A stretch of 9,188 nt of DNA from an uncultured Erysipelotrichaceae bacterium. Its GTDB lineage: Bacteria; Bacillota_I; Bacilli_A; Erysipelotrichales; Erysipelotrichaceae. Made by a program: the position numbers and the translations under genes. Shown here piece after piece: positions 6,581 through 9,188 of the stretch; position 1 is the first letter of the stretch; every line of letters begins with the position of its first letter. Where the stretch lies: NCBI GenBank assembly GCA_902784015.1, contig CACZTC010000057.1, forward strand, positions 1 through 9,188. Reading direction: 5' to 3'. The notes under the pieces are model-generated. The model was not told where the DNA came from. It worked only from the letters and a program-made list of their open reading frames with translations, and did not search any database.

Positions 6581-8267
6581 CCATATCTTTTAATATCTCA
6601 GTTACAGTTTCAATTACCCCAGCAATAGTTTCTTCTTTAAAAGGACTTAATAAATTAGCTGCTTGAAGCAATTCATTATAACCTTTTGAGCCACCTAATT
6701 TACATAAATATAGATAATCTTTCCAAGCTCCTTCAAAGTCCTTCTGCATTCTTACAAAGAATTGAAGTGCACATAACATAGCCAAGGCATAATCTACATA
6801 ATAGAATGGGTACATAAAGATGTGTTGTTTTTGCATCCAGAAGGCTCCTCCTTCTAAGAATTCATCCCCATCATAATCGCGCCAAGGCATATATTTTTCT
6901 TCTATATCTTTCCAAATCTTTCTTAATTCTTCGCTTGTTTTTTCTTCACCTTCAAAAACTCTATGTTGGAATTCATCTACACTTATTAAATAAGGAATAT
7001 TACAGATACTTTCAACTAAATGTTCATAGCGATATTTATCACCATCATTACCATCATAGAAATAGCCATACCATTTATCAGTAAAGAATTCCATCGCCAT
7101 TGAATGGATTTCATTTATATCTGAAGTTGACCAATAATAGCTCATTAAGGGTTGATTTCTCGATGCTACAAAACCTTCAAAAGCATGCCCTGCTTCATGT
7201 GTTAATACTTGGGTATCTGCACTTGTACCATTAAAATTAGAATAAATAAATGGTGCTTTATAATCAGGTAAAGCTGTACAATAACCTCCCATATGTTTAT
7301 TAGGTCTAGTTTCTAAATCATATAATTCATGTTCAACCATGAAATCAAAATATTCTTTTGTTTCATTTGATAATTCACTATAAGTATTTTTAGCAGCATT
7401 AACCATTTCTTCTACTGTTTTATTAGGTTCAGGATTACCTTCTTTAAAATATAGTTTTTCATCATAATATCTTAGCTTATCAATACCTAATCTATCTCTT
7501 TGATCTTCATGTAATTTATTAGCTAAAGGAACTATATATTTCTTGACTGCTTCTCTAAACTTCTCTACTTCTTTTGGACCATAATCAAATCTATGCATAT
7601 CAAGATAAGCCATATCTATATAATTATTAAATCCTAATTTATTCGCTTCACTTCTTCTTAAAGAGCATAATTCTTTATATATCTCATCTAATTCTTCATC
7701 AACTGTATTATAAAGATCACTCCAAGCATGCATTGCTTCCTTACGTACATTTCTATCATTATCTAACATATGTTTTAATAGACCATAGAAATTACATTCT
7801 TCCCCTCTAAATTCAGTTTTACATTCTGCAACTAATCTAGAATATTTACTTGATAATTTAGCTATCTTAATACTTTCTTCTTCAATCTCTTCACTATTTA
7901 ATTTGATATCTGCTTCAATATCTTTAATAACTTGATCACCAAATTCTTTTATAAAATCTTCTTTATATTCAGAAGCGACTAATGCCTCTGCCAACTCTTT
8001 TTCTTTTAAAACAATTTTAAAAAATGATTCATTATAAAATTCTTCTTCATTTTTATAGAATTCATCACTAGTATTCATATTAGCTCTAATACTAGCGATA
8101 GTTGCAGTAGTCGAAAAATGACTCATTGTTTCTTCAAAAGAAAAATATGCTGCTTTCATTTCTTCATAGCTACTAGCTTTTTTAAATATTTCTAATTTCT
8201 CATTTAATTCTTTTTCTAATTCATCAATATTCGGTCTAATATATTCTAAATCTTTTAATTTCCACAT
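6564..8267 (-). CDS. M3-family zinc oligoendopeptidase
   Basis: This is a 567-residue cytoplasmic metallopeptidase of family M3 (thimet oligopeptidase/oligoendopeptidase F superfamily) that cleaves short peptides, probably for peptide turnover. Zinc ligands are His357 and His361 with catalytic Glu358 in HEAGH, and Glu386 in NEIHSMAMEFF about 25 residues later, the usual M3 spacing. Other M3 marks are GGYCTALPDYKAPFIYSNFNG before the zinc site and HIFMYPFYYVDYALA (482-496), which holds the conserved substrate-side His/Tyr residues. There is no signal peptide or membrane segment. The size and sequence fit the shorter non-PepF M3 oligoendopeptidase group better than classical PepF (about 600 residues), so no symbol is given. 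The start has an excellent AAGGAGG four bases upstream. The gene is flanked by terminators on both sides, so it is probably a single-gene transcript without a functional tie to the t6A genes. Confidence 0.95.
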   Translation of the reverse strand: MWKLKDLEYIRPNIDELEKELNEKLEIFKKASSYEEMKAAYFSFEETMSHFSTTATIASIRANMNTSDEFYKNEEEFYNESFFKIVLKEKELAEALVASEYKEDFIKEFGDQVIKDIEADIKLNSEEIEEESIKIAKLSSKYSRLVAECKTEFRGEECNFYGLLKHMLDNDRNVRKEAMHAWSDLYNTVDEELDEIYKELCSLRRSEANKLGFNNYIDMAYLDMHRFDYGPKEVEKFREAVKKYIVPLANKLHEDQRDRLGIDKLRYYDEKLYFKEGNPEPNKTVEEMVNAAKNTYSELSNETKEYFDFMVEHELYDLETRPNKHMGGYCTALPDYKAPFIYSNFNGTSADTQVLTHEAGHAFEGFVASRNQPLMSYYWSTSDINEIHSMAMEFFTDKWYGYFYDGNDGDKYRYEHLVESICNIPYLISVDEFQHRVFEGEEKTSEELRKIWKDIEEKYMPWRDYDGDEFLEGGAFWMQKQHIFMYPFYYVDYALAMLCALQFFVRMQKDFEGAWKDYLYLCKLGGSKGYNELLQAANLLSPFKEETIAGVIETVTEILKDMEEKLN

Positions 8268-8272
8268 ATTTC

Positions 8273-8299
8273 CTCCTTAAAACCTTTTTTATTATTATA
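8273..8299 (-). promoter_or_regulatory. Ribosome site and possible -10 element of the oligoendopeptidase gene
   Basis: AAGGAGG at 8278-8272 is a near-perfect ribosome site four bases before the ATG. A TATAAT (8299-8294) lies about 20 bases further upstream and could be the -10. No acceptable -35 is found 16-18 bases beyond it, and a second TATAAT (8321-8316) also lacks one. The ribosome site is firm; the promoter is a guess supported mainly by the strong terminator just upstream. Confidence 0.4.
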
Positions 8300-8333
8300 T
8301 AGAAATAATTATTAGATTATATTAGTAATGCCT

Positions 8334-8366
8334 AAAAAAAGATAGAAGTTTCAGCTTCTATCCTTT
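8334..8366 (-). terminator. Strong rho-independent terminator after the surface protein gene
   Basis: GATAGAAG and CTTCTATC form a perfect 8-bp stem around a six-base loop (8341-8362). On the minus strand the stem can extend by one G-U and three A-U pairs using the flanking AAAG (8366-8363). It is followed directly by seven T residues (8340-8334). It starts 13 bases past the surface protein stop codon. This is the clearest intrinsic terminator in the window. Confidence 0.85.
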
Positions 8367-8379
8367 AACAATATTAATT

Positions 8380-9188
8380 CTATGATTTCTTACGCAATAT
8401 TATTGATCCAAATATGCTTAAGATTGAAATACCTAATATCATTAACCATAAATTAGTATTATTACTATCAGAAGTATCCACTACAGCTTTTTTAGGTGGA
8501 TTATTTACAACTTTTATATATGCTTCGCTTTCTTCTGTAGTAAATTCAACTTTATCAACCACTTTATCATTTAAATAATATGTAGCTATATAATCTTTAG
8601 ATTCTTTTTCTTTAACTGTTACTGTAGCTCCTACTGGAACAAAATCTAACATTACTTCTGTATCTGGTGGAATTGGTCCATTTAAAGTATAAGTTTCACC
8701 ATTATAAGTAATTACAACTGTAAATTCATAAGATTCAGCTTTTGTTAAACCTTCACCAACAGTCTTTATCAAATAACAATTAGTATATTTCAAGTCTTTA
8801 GCAGGTGCTTTTGGAAGCCAAGGACGAGTATGACTAGTTACTATATATGTATTACCATCTACTGCTACAGTACTAACTGTATGTTCAATTTCTGTAGCTA
8901 CTTCAACTGTATAAGTAGAATCAGGATTTAAATGATCAACTTCTTTACTCCAATTATTGTCTTCATTTAATTCATATTTTGCAATTTCTTTGCTATTTTC
9001 TAGTAAGGATACATAAACGACTTCTGGTCTTATTTCTAAAGCATCTTCATCATCATCCCATTCTTGGCGAAGTGTTATGACATTTTCGTCTTCTGCCTCT
9101 TCAGCTTCATTTATTATAACAATCGTTCCATCTTCTTTAACTTCAACGCTGCCGTTTTCTATTTCTGTTGTATTAATCTTTATATTTC
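8380..9188 (-). CDS. C-terminal part of a wall-anchored surface protein with Cna_B-like and pilin-like domains (5' end outside window)
   Basis: The frame stays open from the stop at 8380 to the window edge, so 268 C-terminal residues of a longer protein are visible; numbers count from the first full codon. Residues 25-35 are acidic. Residues about 36-122 match a Cna_B domain: EWDDDED then RP (53-54), VSLLENSKEIAKYEL, NNW (77-79), YTVE. Residues about 133-231 form a second pilin-like immunoglobulin-type domain starting CYLIKTVGEGL, with VTVKE and VVNNP near its end. Next come a linker, VVDTSD (235-240) in the place of an LPxTG motif, a hydrophobic helix (about 246-264) and the basic tail RKKS. 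This is the layout of proteins that sortase attaches to the cell wall, or that stay in the membrane by this helix. Role is unknown; adhesion or pilus-like surface display is a family inference. An internal TTG (8793) is not the start, because the domain homology continues upstream of it. Confidence 0.88.
   Translation of the reverse strand, partial: NIKINTTEIENGSVEVKEDGTIVIINEAEEAEDENVITLRQEWDDDEDALEIRPEVVYVSLLENSKEIAKYELNEDNNWSKEVDHLNPDSTYTVEVATEIEHTVSTVAVDGNTYIVTSHTRPWLPKAPAKDLKYTNCYLIKTVGEGLTKAESYEFTVVITYNGETYTLNGPIPPDTEVMLDFVPVGATVTVKEKESKDYIATYYLNDKVVDKVEFTTEESEAYIKVVNNPPKKAVVDTSDSNNTNLWLMILGISILSIFGSIILRKKS

Noticed and set aside
8380..8793. A stand-alone 137-residue protein starting at TTG 8793
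   Set aside because: The frame remains open for another 131 codons to the window edge and encodes a recognisable Cna_B domain; there is no ribosome site before the TTG.
1..9188. Mycoplasma-type genetic code, suggested by the AT-rich base composition
   Set aside because: TGA ends tsaE, tsaB and rimI at tight overlaps, and conserved tryptophans are TGG, so the standard bacterial code applies.
1..9188. Mobile elements, CRISPR arrays, tRNA or rRNA genes, prophage or toxin-antitoxin pairs
   Set aside because: No direct repeat array, terminal inverted repeat, transposase, integrase or RNA-gene-like sequence was seen; apparent repeats of TTCTTCTAATTC type are only Glu/Leu/Lys-rich coding sequence.

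Overview
The window is about 9.2 kb of very AT-rich DNA (roughly 30% GC by eye). Every gene I can support lies on the minus strand. The content points to a low-GC Gram-positive bacterium of the Bacilli/Erysipelotrichia/Clostridia type. The gene order tsaE-tsaB-rimI-tsaD-rex with an ABC-F gene resembles the ydiB-C-D-E-F...rex block of Bacillus subtilis, Shine-Dalgarno sites are strong AGGAGG types, and a surface protein ends in a sortase-like anchor, which implies a peptidoglycan wall. TGA acts as a stop codon in tsaE, tsaB and rimI and tryptophan is TGG, so the Mycoplasma code does not apply.

Read in the direction of transcription (9188 to 1), the window opens with the last 268 codons of a large wall-anchored surface protein. 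It has a Cna_B-like domain, a second pilin-like immunoglobulin-type domain, an atypical sorting signal, a membrane helix and a basic tail, and is closed by a strong terminator at 8334-8366. A 567-residue M3-family oligoendopeptidase follows, with its own ribosome site and a terminator hairpin that overlaps its stop codon. Next comes the tRNA t6A-modification operon: tsaE, tsaB, rimI and tsaD, joined by ATGA or longer overlaps. It continues into rex (NADH-sensing repressor) and asnS (asparaginyl-tRNA synthetase), where the rex stop codon forms part of the asnS ribosome site. A perfect 11-bp hairpin separates asnS from an ABC-F ATPase gene. A promoter-like sequence, a ribosome site and an ATG at the extreme left edge suggest that one more gene starts there and runs out of the window.

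The core genes share a translation theme: t6A synthesis on ANN-decoding tRNAs, possible protein N-acetylation, charging of tRNA-Asn (an ANN-decoding t6A substrate), and an ABC-F factor acting on ribosomes, with the redox sensor Rex embedded among them. I see no IS element, CRISPR array, RNA gene or defence module, and I do not find a convincing undescribed system. The best leads are the surface protein fragment, whose Cna_B domain appears to have lost its isopeptide triad while the next domain keeps one; a possible internal rex promoter overlapped by a Rex half-site; and the tight rex-asnS junction.
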